A stretch of DNA of 33,369 nt, taken from positions 1 to 33,369 of the forward strand of contig JAAYSP010000138.1 of assembly GCA_012518355.1 (NCBI GenBank), read 5' to 3'. The notes below the pieces were generated by a model. The model was given only the letters and a program-made list of their open reading frames with translations, was not told the origin of the DNA and made no database searches. The DNA comes from a candidate division WS1 bacterium (GTDB lineage: Bacteria; Armatimonadota; Zipacnadia; Zipacnadales; UBA11051). Positions within the stretch are counted from its first letter, which is position 1, and each line of letters opens with the position of its first letter. Shown here in pieces: positions 24,477 through 32,786 of this stretch. The position numbers and the translations under genes were made by a program.

Positions 24477-24707
24477 CTAATCCACAGCCACCACTTGCTG
24501 CACGCCTTCGACCCGTTCGCGTATCACACGCTCGATGAGGTTGGTCAGTGTCATCTGGGCAAAGGGGCAGCCACGGCAGTGTCCCTTCAGCCTGACACTC
24601 ACCTTGCCATCCTCGGTGACTTCGACCAGCTCCACGTCGCCTCCGTCGCTTTGCAGTGCCGGCCGGACCTGCTCAAGGGCGTCTTGCACTTGCTCTTGCA
24701 TACTCAT
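24477..24707 (-). CDS. NifU-like C-terminal-domain Fe-S scaffold/carrier protein (Nfu type)
   Basis: The 76-residue protein is a single Nfu domain. LQSDGGDVELVEV and GHCRGCPFAQMTL contain Cys44 and Cys47, the CxxC pair that holds a [4Fe-4S] cluster at a dimer interface. Such proteins carry clusters to apo-enzymes. The ferredoxin-type EtfA in this window is one possible client, though that is only inferred. AGGAG lies 7 nt before the ATG at 24707, and a promoter lies at 24754-24783. It is the first gene of the three-gene minus-strand operon. Confidence 0.92.
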   Translation of the reverse strand: MSMQEQVQDALEQVRPALQSDGGDVELVEVTEDGKVSVRLKGHCRGCPFAQMTLTNLIERVIRERVEGVQQVVAVD

Positions 24708-24753
24708 CTTCTATCTCCTGTTTAGGCCCCAACAGTCTAGGTTGACACGACGT

Positions 24754-24783
24754 ATTGTACACCACGAGGCAATAGGCCGCCAA
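24754..24783 (-). promoter_or_regulatory. Promoter candidate for the nfu-phosphoesterase-tal operon
   Basis: On the minus strand TTGGCG (24778-24783) and TACAAT (24754-24759) are 18 nt apart, 47 nt upstream of the nfu ATG. The -10 box matches 5 of 6 positions and the -35 box 4 of 6. Confidence 0.5.
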
Positions 24784-24902
24784 GAGCTGCGTTCGGCAAG
24801 CAAAAGGTCCTCCAGTCATGCCATAAGCGACAGTCAACTGTACAGCGTCGGAGACGATATTTCACACCGAATTGCGTTGATATATCCCACAGAGTTCAGT
24901 AA

Positions 24903-25176
24903 GCGTGCGTGGATCTCAGTATCCCTGCCAGTAGTCAGGCTCATGTTGCTTTAGGAATTCTCTGGTACCCTCATAGCTGGGCACTCTATGCGATGGTGCC
25001 GAGGCCTTCGGTGCATAGTCCGCCCACTGCATTTGCCCAGCGTGCGTGGATCTCAGTATCCCTGCCAGTAGTCAGGCTCATGTTGCTTTAGGAATTGGAT
25101 GGTACCCTCATAGTTGCGCACTCCGGCGGTGGTGCCGAGGCCTTCGGTGCATAGTCCGCCCACTGCATTTGCAAAG
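24903..25176 (-). repeat. Tandem duplication of the pfkB 3' end (two units of about 137 bp)
   Basis: Copy 1 (24903-25039) and copy 2 (25040 to about 25176) align over their whole length. About 57 nt at the start are identical, covering the codons for HEPDYWQGY, the stop codon and 13 nt beyond it. The remainder has a few substitutions and one 1-nt indel. Copy 2 is the genuine gene end. Copy 1 is a non-coding remnant: read in the pfkB frame it meets TAG (complement of 24986-24988) and is shifted by the indel. With the nfu promoter region it fills the 345 nt between nfu and pfkB. Confidence 0.92.
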
Positions 25177-26012
25177 CGCGCGGCACGCTCCAGATCCCAG
25201 CCGTCCAGAGTAGCGCGCAGGAAGCCCGCCACATAGGCATCACCGGCGCCAGTGCCATCTATCACTTCCACGGGGTATGCTGGTATCTCAAAAGCGGTAT
25301 CAGCAGAGGCCACATAGGAGCCCTGTGGCCCCATCTTCAGTGCGACTGTCCCCACTCCGTGATCCAGCAGCGCTTGCGCTACATCCGCGGGTTCCCGCAA
25401 TCCGGTGAGCTCCTGTGCTTCCGATAGTGATGGCAGAAACAGATCTGTATGCTCAAGGCAGGGCTCGAGAGTGTCCATCCATGCGCCGGTGTCATCCCAG
25501 ACGGTGTCCAGCGAGGTCGTTGTCCCGACTGCTTTCACCTGTTTGAGCACCTGTGCCATAGGCTCACCATCGAAACCGGGCATGACCAGAGCGCCGCCAC
25601 AGTGGAAGATCTCGGCTTCACGGGCCAGATCCATGTCTACGTCTTCCACCTTCACCTTGCCGTTAGCGCCGACAAAATGCAGGAAGGTGCGCTCACCTTC
25701 GGAATCGATGATGACCATGGTGCCGGATGTGGCCGCTTCGGGGTCAACAACCACTCCCTGGGAGTGCGCACCGCCTGCTTCGAGTGTCTGGCGCACGAAG
25801 CTGCCGAAGCCATCATCTCCGACCTTCCCCATGATCGCGGTATCAACTCCAAGTCGCACCAGCGACAGACCGGTGTTGGCAGCACATCCGCCCAGGCCGA
25901 TACCCATCTCTTCGACCAGCGTAAGTCTGCCGCGCTGCGGCCACTGATCAATTGGGAGACCGTAAACGTCCGCCACCAGGATTCCCAGACATGCTACTCG
26001 TGCCAATTGCAT
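25053..26012 (-). CDS. PfkB-family carbohydrate kinase
   Basis: The 319-residue protein has the ribokinase fold. GIGLGGCAANTGLSLVRLG near residue 41 is the N-terminal PfkB signature with the glycine pair that lids the substrate. VIDGTGAGDAYVAGFL near residue 246 is the C-terminal signature with the catalytic Asp of DGTGAGDA. It phosphorylates a sugar, nucleoside or similar alcohol with ATP; the substrate is not evident. The ATG at 26012 has AGGAG only 2 nt upstream, which is tight; a TTG at 26024 is the other possible start. The last 40 codons are tandemly duplicated downstream. It is divergent from rpsO, and it has no same-strand partner within 300 nt. Confidence 0.9.
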   Translation of the reverse strand: MQLARVACLGILVADVYGLPIDQWPQRGRLTLVEEMGIGLGGCAANTGLSLVRLGVDTAIMGKVGDDGFGSFVRQTLEAGGAHSQGVVVDPEAATSGTMVIIDSEGERTFLHFVGANGKVKVEDVDMDLAREAEIFHCGGALVMPGFDGEPMAQVLKQVKAVGTTTSLDTVWDDTGAWMDTLEPCLEHTDLFLPSLSEAQELTGLREPADVAQALLDHGVGTVALKMGPQGSYVASADTAFEIPAYPVEVIDGTGAGDAYVAGFLRATLDGWDLERAARFANAVGGLCTEGLGTTAGVRNYEGTIQFLKQHEPDYWQGY

Positions 26013-26057
26013 CACTCCTGACAAGATATCGGCCAGTCTATGCCACTACTGTCTGCG

Positions 26058-26086
26058 ATTACAGTTCTCCACATGTGGTCCGATAA
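26058..26086 (-). promoter_or_regulatory. Candidate pfkB promoter with a palindrome in its spacer
   Basis: On the minus strand TTATCG (26081-26086) and TGTAAT (26058-26063) are 17 nt apart. The perfect palindrome CCACATGTGG (26069-26078) lies between them, where a repressor could block RNA polymerase. The boxes match only 3-5 of 6 positions. Confidence 0.35.
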
Positions 26087-26127
26087 CCTCTTGCGCCATG
26101 TGCGGTTGCAGCCATAACCGTTTAGTC

Positions 26128-26156
26128 TTTACATTGGGCCTGCACTATGGTACGAT
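26128..26156 (+). promoter_or_regulatory. Promoter candidate for rpsO-pnp
   Basis: TTTACA (26128-26133) and TACGAT (26151-26156) are 17 nt apart. The predicted leader to the rpsO ATG is about 140 nt, long enough for an S15-binding structure. Confidence 0.55.
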
Positions 26157-26304
26157 TGCACTGTCGCGTTGCCTCGGCTTGACCATTCGCAACCCCAGCG
26201 GTGGTGAGGCCGTCGGCTAAGGGCATGATGTCAATGCCAGTGTATCCATTTTTCCAGGCGCGGCCGTTATCGGGGCGCTGAAACAGCAAAGAGAGGTCGC
26301 AAAG

Positions 26305-26574
26305 ATGTCCACATCCAAAGACAGGAAAGCGGAGCTTGCCCGCAAATTTGGGCGTAGCGAGAATGATACGGGCTCACCTGAGGTGCAGGTTGCGTTGTTG
26401 ACCGATCGGATCCAGTACCTGACAAAGCATCTGCAGGAGCACAGGAAAGACCACCACTCGCGACGCGGCCTCTTGAAGCTCGTGGGCCAGCGCCGGCGCT
26501 TGCTCAACTATCTGAACACCAAAGACCCGGTTCGATACCGAGCGCTAATCGCTGAGCTGGGCTTGAGACGGTAG
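26305..26574 (+). CDS. rpsO: 30S ribosomal protein S15
   Basis: The 89-residue protein is of standard length. It carries [20 protein letters not shown] and [21 protein letters not shown], the S15 signature that contacts 16S rRNA helices 20-22. GAGAGG lies about 8 nt before the ATG. It is an early assembly protein of the small-subunit platform and often represses its own mRNA by binding the leader. pnp follows, the common rpsO-pnp arrangement, with a 266-nt intergenic region that holds two structured elements. Confidence 0.97.
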   Translation: MSTSKDRKAELARKFGRSENDTGSPEVQVALLTDRIQYLTKHLQEHRKDHHSRRGLLKLVGQRRRLLNYLNTKDPVRYRALIAELGLRR

Positions 26575-26610
26575 CCGCAGCGGCACCGTGAGCCCCTCAA
26601 TAGTCTTGAA

Positions 26611-26659
26611 TTACCGGAGCGGCCGACACGCAAATCTATGCAGTTGGCCGCTCCCGTAA
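26611..26659 (+). promoter_or_regulatory. Large rpsO-pnp intergenic stem-loop
   Basis: A 14-nt arm at 26611-26624 pairs with 26646-26659 with a single mismatch around a 21-nt loop. No T-run follows. In E. coli the same interval holds the rpsO terminator and an RNase III-cut hairpin that controls pnp. This stem-loop could serve either purpose; the missing T-run favours processing. Confidence 0.6.
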
Positions 26660-26752
26660 ATTGTCGTAACCATACAACATCGGCAATCCGCCGAAGGCAA
26701 GCTGTGGACGGGCATGGCTGCTTGTAGCGAACACAGGGAGTCAGAAAAAGCA

Positions 26753-26798
26753 AGGGAAGCAAACGCTCCCCTGGTTTTCTCTGCTTCCCTCTGTTTGC
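26753..26798 (+). promoter_or_regulatory. pnp leader element with mutually exclusive pairings (possible pseudoknot)
   Basis: AGGGAAGC (26753-26760) pairs with GCTTCCCT (26783-26790). GCAAAC (26759-26764) pairs with GTTTGC (26793-26798), extended by a G-T wobble. The arms come in the order S1, S2, S1', S2', which is H-type pseudoknot topology if S1 gives up its last two pairs. A third option is a local hairpin in 26754-26770, GGG-A-AGC against GCTCCC. The element ends 26 nt before the Shine-Dalgarno of pnp. Confidence 0.5.
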
Positions 26799-26840
26799 GC
26801 GGCACGCCTGTCGGCGAATTGTCGGAGAGGAAAAGTGAAC

Positions 26841-29090
26841 ATGAGTAACGCAGTAACAGCTGAGTTGGCAGGCCGACCGCTCGCGATCGAGATAGGCTCA
26901 CTTGCCAACCAATCCGACGCCGGAGTACGGGTGACGTATGGTGACACTGTGGTTTTGGCCACTGTCAACGTGACCGCCAAACCGGTTGATGTACCTTTCA
27001 TGCCTCTGAGAGTCGACTTCGAGGAGAAGATGTATTCTGTGGGGCGCATTCCCGGTGGTTTTTTCAAGCGAGAAGGCCGCCCTTCGGAAGAGGCCATCCT
27101 GACTTGCCGCAAGATCGACCGGCCCATCCGCCCGTTAATCCCTTCGGGTATGCGCAATGACATGCAGTTGATTATCCTGCCGCTGTCAGTCGAGCCCGAC
27201 TGTGCCGTAGACGTGGCTGCCATGATCGCTGGTGCAGCAGCCATGCACCTGTCCAGTATCCCCTTCCATGGGCCGTTCGGTACCGTTAGAGTGGCCCAGA
27301 TTGATGGCGAATTGCAGCTCAACCCGTCTTTCGAGGCGGTCGAGCAGGGCGAGATGGATCTGCTGGTGGCCGCCACACGCGAGGGTATCGTCCAGCTTGA
27401 GATGGACGGCGCGGAACTGTCTGAGCAGGCGGTATTCGAGGCACTCAAGATGGGCTACGATGCCTGCATGCCTGTGATCGATCTGCTTGACCAGATCCGT
27501 GAGAAGGCCGGTAAGCCCAAACGTGATTTCCCACTGTGGGAGCCACGCGATGAAGTGGTGGAACTGGTAGACGCTGACTATCGAGAGCAGATCATCGAAG
27601 CCCTGACAGTGACCGACCGAGTTGAGCGCGACAGCCGCCTGCGTGACATGCAGGATGAGGCCGTCGAGCGGCTCACTTCCGAGCAGGAGCTGGCCAACGC
27701 CGGCCCCGATGTAGAGGCCGTGTTCGAGGACGTCGTCAAGGCCCGGCTGCAGGATCTAGCGTTTGATCACAATCAGCGAGTGGACGGCAGGGCTCTCGAT
27801 GAGGTGCGTCCTGTCAGTTGCGAGGTAGGCTTGCTGCCACGGGTGCACGGTTCGGGACTCTTCCAGCGCGGGGAGACCCAGGTGCTAAGTATCACCACCC
27901 TGGGTGCATATACCGACCAGCGTCTGGTGCGCACTCTGGAAGAGGAAGAGTACACTCGCTTCATGCACCACTACAACTTCCCGCCATTCTCCACCGGAGA
28001 GGTACGGGCACTCCGAAGTGCCTCTCGGCGTGACATCGGCCACGGAGAGATCGGCAAAAAGGCCATCGAACGGCTGCTTCCCGCTGAGGATGACTTCCCA
28101 TACACCGTTCGTCTGGTGTCAGAGGTACTTGCCGCCAACGCCTCCACATCTATGGCCGCCACCTGTGCCTGCTCCCTGGCTCTTATGGACGCGGGCGTGC
28201 CCATCAAGGCCGCCGTCGGCGGAGTGGCTCTGGGCCTGATCCAGCGCGGCGATGACTACCGTATGCTGACCGATATGCAGGGCATCGAAGACTTCATGGG
28301 CTACATGGACTTCAAGATTGCCGGCACCGCCGATGGCATCACCTGCATCCAGCTTGACACCAAGACTCACGGACTGCCTCTGGAAGTGCTCGAGGAGGCT
28401 CTGGAGAAGGGTCGTAAGGGTCGGCTGGAAGTACTTGAGTCGATGAACGCCACGATGGCCGAGGCACGCAGCGAACTATCCAAGTTTGCCCCCACGATGG
28501 TCACCGTCCGCATACCTGAGGACAAGATCGGTCTGGTCATCGGGCCCGGCGGCAAGAACGTCCGCGCTCTGCAGCATGATTATGAGGTCAGTGTGGACAT
28601 CGAAGATGATGGCGCCGTGCGGGTCTTCGGCGAAGACCGAGAAAACGTCGGCAAAGTGGTCTCCATTATCCGTGACATGACCCGTGAAATCGAAGCGGGC
28701 GAGGTCATCAACGGCACTGTCGTGACCATAACCGACTACGGAGCATTTGTGGAGATCATGCCTGGCCGTGACGGTCTTCTGCACATCTCCGACATCGCCT
28801 GGGAGCATGTCAACAAAACAGAAGATGTGCTGAAAGTTGGCGATGAGGTCGAAGTGAAGGTCATGGCTGTGGATTCTGACGGCAAGGTTCGCCTGAGCCG
28901 AAAGGACTTGCTGCCACGTCCGGAGGGTGCAACCAGTTCCGGCCCACGTGACCGCGATAGCCGTCGCGGCAGAGGCGACCGGGGCGGTCGTCGTGGATCC
29001 TCGGGTTCAGGCCAGGATCGTGACAGTGGCTCCGAAGGGCCCTCTCGTGGCAAAGCATACTTCCGCGACAAAAAGCGGAGGCAGGACTGA
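26841..29090 (+). CDS. pnp: Polyribonucleotide nucleotidyltransferase (PNPase)
   Basis: PNPase degrades RNA 3' to 5' by phosphorolysis. The product has 749 residues. Two RNase PH domains are visible: the first has [20 protein letters not shown], and the second has [19 protein letters not shown] and the catalytic [23 protein letters not shown] domain follows ([17 protein letters not shown]) and then an S1 domain ([20 protein letters not shown]). The last 50 residues are a disordered tail rich in Arg, Gly, Asp and Ser. GGAGAGG precedes the start: a GTG at 26835 is 4 nt from it and the ATG at 26841 is 10 nt from it; I took the ATG. A structured leader suggests autoregulation as in E. coli. Confidence 0.97.
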   Translation: MSNAVTAELAGRPLAIEIGSLANQSDAGVRVTYGDTVVLATVNVTAKPVDVPFMPLRVDFEEKMYSVGRIPGGFFKREGRPSEEAILTCRKIDRPIRPLIPSGMRNDMQLIILPLSVEPDCAVDVAAMIAGAAAMHLSSIPFHGPFGTVRVAQIDGELQLNPSFEAVEQGEMDLLVAATREGIVQLEMDGAELSEQAVFEALKMGYDACMPVIDLLDQIREKAGKPKRDFPLWEPRDEVVELVDADYREQIIEALTVTDRVERDSRLRDMQDEAVERLTSEQELANAGPDVEAVFEDVVKARLQDLAFDHNQRVDGRALDEVRPVSCEVGLLPRVHGSGLFQRGETQVLSITTLGAYTDQRLVRTLEEEEYTRFMHHYNFPPFSTGEVRALRSASRRDIGHGEIGKKAIERLLPAEDDFPYTVRLVSEVLAANASTSMAATCACSLALMDAGVPIKAAVGGVALGLIQRGDDYRMLTDMQGIEDFMGYMDFKIAGTADGITCIQLDTKTHGLPLEVLEEALEKGRKGRLEVLESMNATMAEARSELSKFAPTMVTVRIPEDKIGLVIGPGGKNVRALQHDYEVSVDIEDDGAVRVFGEDRENVGKVVSIIRDMTREIEAGEVINGTVVTITDYGAFVEIMPGRDGLLHISDIAWEHVNKTEDVLKVGDEVEVKVMAVDSDGKVRLSRKDLLPRPEGATSSGPRDRDSRRGRGDRGGRRGSSGSGQDRDSGSEGPSRGKAYFRDKKRRQD

Positions 29091-29136
29091 GAGACAACAC
29101 GCTCCAGAAGATGTCGCCAACCGGTAGGTGCTGCAG

Positions 29137-29166
29137 TTGACACGCCGCGCGCCGGTGGGCTATAAT
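29137..29166 (+). promoter_or_regulatory. Consensus sigma-70-type promoter for rplU-rpmA
   Basis: TTGACA (29137-29142) and TATAAT (29161-29166) are perfect boxes 18 nt apart, the same spacing as at 9237-9266. The leader to rplU would be about 100 nt. Confidence 0.85.
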
Positions 29167-29190
29167 AGCAATCTCCGTGTGACTGGTACA

Positions 29191-29218
29191 GGAGGCCGAC
29201 CAATTCAGGTCGGCCACC
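29191..29218 (+). promoter_or_regulatory. rplU leader hairpin
   Basis: GGCCGACC (29194-29201) pairs with GGTCGGCC (29208-29215) around AATTCA. GG and CC extend it beyond an A-A mismatch. The following TTGTATCTTTG is moderately T-rich, so it may be an attenuator. L21 leaders are known in Firmicutes, but I do not see that consensus here. Confidence 0.6.
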
Positions 29219-29275
29219 TTGTATCTTTGACTGGGCAAATGGGAATACAACAGTAGCAGAAGGGTTGCCGGGCGC

Positions 29276-29587
29276 ATGTACGCGATATTTGAAACCGGTG
29301 GCAGGCAGTATTGGGCCGGACCGGAACAGGTCATTTCGGTAGATAAGCTGGACTTGGAGGCCGGTGACACGGTCGAATTCGATAGGGTTCTTGCAGTGCG
29401 CGAAAACGGCGATATGCAGGTGGGTAAGCCCTATGTCGAAGGTGCCAAAATTGTCGCTACTGTACTGCGGCAGGGGCGAGAGCGTAAGATCCGCGTGTTC
29501 ACCTTCCGCCGCAAAAAGAACACCAAGCGTCTGATGGGGCACCGGCAGGACTACACCGCCGTACGAATTGACGAAATCATGGTCTGA
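29276..29587 (+). CDS. rplU: 50S ribosomal protein L21
   Basis: The 103-residue protein begins [13 protein letters not shown] and ends with [20 protein letters not shown] and [10 protein letters not shown], matching L21 throughout. L21 binds 23S rRNA near L20. An AAGGG-type Shine-Dalgarno lies about 13 nt before the ATG. It is first in rplU-rpmA-obgE, one of the best conserved bacterial gene orders, and has its own promoter and leader hairpin. Confidence 0.97.
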   Translation: MYAIFETGGRQYWAGPEQVISVDKLDLEAGDTVEFDRVLAVRENGDMQVGKPYVEGAKIVATVLRQGRERKIRVFTFRRKKNTKRLMGHRQDYTAVRIDEIMV

Positions 29588-29634
29588 GTCGCCTGCAGCG
29601 GCTCACTTGTGTTCGCATGACAGGAGTGTTACTT

Positions 29635-29889
29635 ATGGCACACAAAAAAGGAATGGGTAGTAGCCATAACGGTCGGGATAGCGCAGCTCAAAGGCTGGGC
29701 GTGAAGGCTAGCGGCGGCCAACAGGTGCGTGCCGGCAACATCATCGTTCGCCAGCGCGGCAGCCGCTTCCAGCCCGGACGCAACGTGGGTCAAGGCAGCG
29801 ATGACACGCTGTTTGCTCTGACCGACGGAGTGGTACAGTTTCAGTATAGAGCCGGCAACAGACGCCGTGTGAGTGTACTGGCTGACTGA
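29635..29889 (+). CDS. rpmA: 50S ribosomal protein L27
   Basis: The 84-residue protein starts [20 protein letters not shown] and has the L27 core [19 protein letters not shown]. The N terminus reaches the peptidyl transferase centre. It begins MAHKKG directly, without the cleavable leader found in Firmicutes and Fusobacteria, so no Prp protease is required. GGAG lies 8 nt before the ATG. obgE starts 182 nt downstream. Confidence 0.97.
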   Translation: MAHKKGMGSSHNGRDSAAQRLGVKASGGQQVRAGNIIVRQRGSRFQPGRNVGQGSDDTLFALTDGVVQFQYRAGNRRRVSVLAD

Positions 29890-30071
29890 CCACTGCATCC
29901 CGTGCATGTCGCAGGGTGCGGGTGCTGCCTATCCGGAGCAGTCTCATCTTACAATCGTGCCGGCGCGATTCTACGCGTCGGCATTTTCACTGATGGGCAG
30001 AGGACTGAGCAGGGGCGTCGGAGAGATTTGCCCTGTCCAGTGCAGTGCCCAGGTTTGAAGGAAGTACTGCA

Positions 30072-31370
30072 GTGTTTGTTGACCAGGCGGTCATCAGAGT
30101 GCAATCAGGACGCGGTGGCGATGGAGCGGTAAGTTTTCGCCGCGAAAAATTCGTGCCTCGAGGCGGGCCTGATGGTGGCGACGGGGGTGCGGGGGGTAAC
30201 GTCTATCTGGTTGTGGCCCCAAAAATGCGCACTCTGCTCGACTTCACTTATAAGTCACAGTTTGCAGCGGAAGATGGCAAACGTGGCTCTGGTGCAGGTA
30301 AAAAAGGCCGTAGTGGTCGCGATGTGAACATCAAAGTGCCTCCCGGCACAGTGGTGTATGATGCCGAAACTGGGGAGCAAGTAGCTGATCTGGTGGGGCC
30401 AGATGACCGATTGTTGGCAGCGCGGGGCGGTAAGGGCGGCAGAGGCAACAAGGCATTCACCTCACCTATCCGCCAGGCTCCTCACTTTGCTGAGCGCGGT
30501 GACGCGGGCCAGCAGCATACCCTACAGTTGGAGCTGAAGGTGCTGGCTGATGTCGGCGTCATCGGCATGCCCAGTGTCGGCAAATCCACCTTCATCAGCC
30601 GGATTTCAGCTGCGCGTCCGAAAATAGCTGCCTATCCCTTCACTACGCTCCGGCCTAACCTCGGTGTGGTGGAGCTGTCAGGGCACCGTCGCATGGTGGT
30701 AGCCGACATGCCTGGGCTCATCGAAGGGGCGCATCAGGGTGTGGGTCTGGGGCATGAGTTTTTGCGCCATGTCGAGCGCACCCACGTGCTGATACATATG
30801 CTCGATATCGCTGCAGTGGAAGGGCGCGACCCACTGGAAGATTTTGCTGCCATCAATCGCGAGTTAGCTTTGTATGACGCCCATCTGGCAAATCTGCCGC
30901 AAATCGTAGTCATGAACAAGATAGACCTGCCCGACGGTCGCGACTACGCCCCATTGTATGCCGAAAAGCTCCATGAGCAGGGATATCAGCCGCTGCCGAT
31001 CTCATCAGTAACCGGCGAAGGCTGTGCAGAGGTTGTGGAGGCGGCATGGCGAATGCTGGAGCAGACCGATGCGTTTCTCGCGCTGGATGCAGAGCGCGAA
31101 CCGACGCTCTTCACCATGCCTGAGGCGCCGATGACACGGCTACGGGTGGCGCGAGTGGCCGAAAACGTGTTCATCGTGAGCGGCAGCGAAATCGAACGGA
31201 TAGTGGAGCGGACCGACTACAGCACTGAAGCGGGTACTGAGTGGCTTCACGAGCAGCTTGCCGCTGCCGGTATCCTGGACCAGCTCGATGAGGCGGGCGC
31301 TCAGCAGGGAGACACCGTCTTCCTGGGGCCTCTGGAGACCGAGTATCGGTTTGCCCTGGATCATCTATAG
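30072..31370 (+). CDS. obgE: GTPase Obg/CgtA
   Basis: Obg is a ribosome-associated GTPase involved in large-subunit assembly and stress response. The 432-residue protein has the glycine-rich Obg fold (GRGGDGAVSFRREKFVPRGG onward). The GTPase domain has GMPSVGKST as G1, DMPGLIEGAHQGVGLG as G3, NKIDL as G4 and SSVTGEG as G5. A C-terminal OCT domain follows (VSGSEIERIVERTDY). I placed the start at the GTG at 30072, because MFVDQAVIRV matches the usual Obg beginning and GGAAG lies upstream; an in-frame GTG at 30045 would add 9 residues. G1 reads PSVGKS rather than PNAGKS. Confidence 0.95.
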   Translation: MFVDQAVIRVQSGRGGDGAVSFRREKFVPRGGPDGGDGGAGGNVYLVVAPKMRTLLDFTYKSQFAAEDGKRGSGAGKKGRSGRDVNIKVPPGTVVYDAETGEQVADLVGPDDRLLAARGGKGGRGNKAFTSPIRQAPHFAERGDAGQQHTLQLELKVLADVGVIGMPSVGKSTFISRISAARPKIAAYPFTTLRPNLGVVELSGHRRMVVADMPGLIEGAHQGVGLGHEFLRHVERTHVLIHMLDIAAVEGRDPLEDFAAINRELALYDAHLANLPQIVVMNKIDLPDGRDYAPLYAEKLHEQGYQPLPISSVTGEGCAEVVEAAWRMLEQTDAFLALDAEREPTLFTMPEAPMTRLRVARVAENVFIVSGSEIERIVERTDYSTEAGTEWLHEQLAAAGILDQLDEAGAQQGDTVFLGPLETEYRFALDHL

Positions 31371-31425
31371 TCCACCACACCGCTGCAAACCCTGACAGTC
31401 TCAAATCTGTGGTCGGGAGGGGCAT

Positions 31426-32670
31426 ATCATCACCGAGCCGCAGCCATCATCGCATGCACCCATAGAACGTCGTCGCCTGGCCTACACTTCTCTAGGCCAT
31501 GGCGTCAGCGACGGGCTGGGTAACCTCGTGCCTCCACTGTGGTATGTCGTGCGCTCGATGTTCAGCCTGGACAACCGGCAACTGGGGCTTCTGATGATGC
31601 TCTCGGTGCTGATCACCAACCTGGGCCAGCCGGTTTTCGGCTACCTCACCGACCGGTTTCGCTGGCGCAACGTAGTGGGACTGGGTGTCTTCATCAGTGT
31701 GGTGTTCACCTGCACCGTAGGCTTCATGCCCAACGTCTGGCTTTTCGCGGCCGCACTGGTGCTTGCCGGTGTGGGCACCGCTCTGTTTCATCCACAGGGT
31801 GGTGGACTGGCGGCCCATGCTTCAGGGCAGCGGCGTGCCTTCGGGATGAGCATCTTCGCCCTCGGTGGAGCTGTGGGGTACGCAGTGGGGGCGCTCGCCG
31901 GGCCGATGTTGCATAGGCTGGGAGAGAGGGTGGGACTGGGGCCGCTGCAGGGTTTCATCTTCGCGCTGCCTCTGGGAGTGTTGCTGGCCTATATCCTGCA
32001 TGTGTTTACAGGCTCTTACCAGGTGGCAGCTGCGAAAAGCAGTTTTCATCTGCGAGTGCACCTACTGCCTTACTGGCGCCAACTGACCCCAGTTTTTGTG
32101 GTGATGGTGCTGCGGGCCGTGACCGTAGTGGCGTATGGTGGCTTTTTCCAGGTCCTCGTTGGCGATAGGGGGCTATCAGTATACCATCAGGGTCTGGTTC
32201 TGTTCAGCTTTGCCTTCGGAGGCGCGCTGGGAGGTATGCTGGCAGCCAGGTTCAGTGAGCTGTGGGGAGCGCGCTTTATCACCGCAGTCACACTTCTGCT
32301 CAGTCCGCCCTTGCTGTATTATGCGGTGTACGCGCCATTTGCCGCCGGAGTAGTCCTGCTCTTTTTGGCAGGAGTGATGGTGCGTGGCGGCGAGCCGGTC
32401 AACATAGCCCAGACCCAGGACCTGTTGCCACATGGTGTGAGCATGGCTTCCTCTATCGGGATGGGGCTGACCTGGGGTGTGGCCGGGGTCGCTACACCGC
32501 TGGTCGGTTGGATATCCGACTACACCGGCAGCCTTGCCTATGCGATTGTCCTGACTGCGGTGTTGCCAATCCCAGCGGCAGTCATAGCGTGGGCCGCGCC
32601 TGTTGCCCGTCTGCAGAAGTCGTCACCGATGGACGTGCCTTCGGACGATGACTGCACCCGTCACTCTTGA
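31426..32670 (+). CDS. MFS transporter (fosmidomycin-resistance-like) with a non-canonical start
   Basis: The protein has about twelve membrane segments. The first helix reads SLGHGVSDGLGNLVPPLWYV, the pattern of the Fsr/fosmidomycin-resistance group of major facilitator efflux pumps. GQPVFGYLTDRFRW is the loop 2-3 motif and LFHPQGGGLAA follows in helix 4. The first GTG (31528) would delete half of helix 1. The same frame is open upstream to a TGA at 31393 but has no ATG, GTG or TTG. A strong GGGAGGGG (about 31415-31422) stands 5-8 nt before ATC-ATC (31426-31431), so I infer initiation at ATC or a mutated start codon. Length from there is 414 residues. Substrate is unknown. The gene is 55 nt after obgE. 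Confidence 0.8.
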   Translation: MITEPQPSSHAPIERRRLAYTSLGHGVSDGLGNLVPPLWYVVRSMFSLDNRQLGLLMMLSVLITNLGQPVFGYLTDRFRWRNVVGLGVFISVVFTCTVGFMPNVWLFAAALVLAGVGTALFHPQGGGLAAHASGQRRAFGMSIFALGGAVGYAVGALAGPMLHRLGERVGLGPLQGFIFALPLGVLLAYILHVFTGSYQVAAAKSSFHLRVHLLPYWRQLTPVFVVMVLRAVTVVAYGGFFQVLVGDRGLSVYHQGLVLFSFAFGGALGGMLAARFSELWGARFITAVTLLLSPPLLYYAVYAPFAAGVVLLFLAGVMVRGGEPVNIAQTQDLLPHGVSMASSIGMGLTWGVAGVATPLVGWISDYTGSLAYAIVLTAVLPIPAAVIAWAAPVARLQKSSPMDVPSDDDCTRHS

Positions 32671-32786
32671 TCGACAGGCAGCATGAACGGACATAGCTTG
32701 CAGGCAGGTTTCAAGCAGGAATTGGTCTCTATCATGGTGAATTCCACATCGCTAACACTGTGTTGAGCGTGCAAGGCGTGGTGGTT

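Noticed and set aside
28736-29542. A 268-codon minus-strand frame across the pnp 3' end and rplU
   Set aside because: It is antisense to two certain genes. Its Pro/Arg/Ser-rich product mirrors their codon usage and resembles no family.
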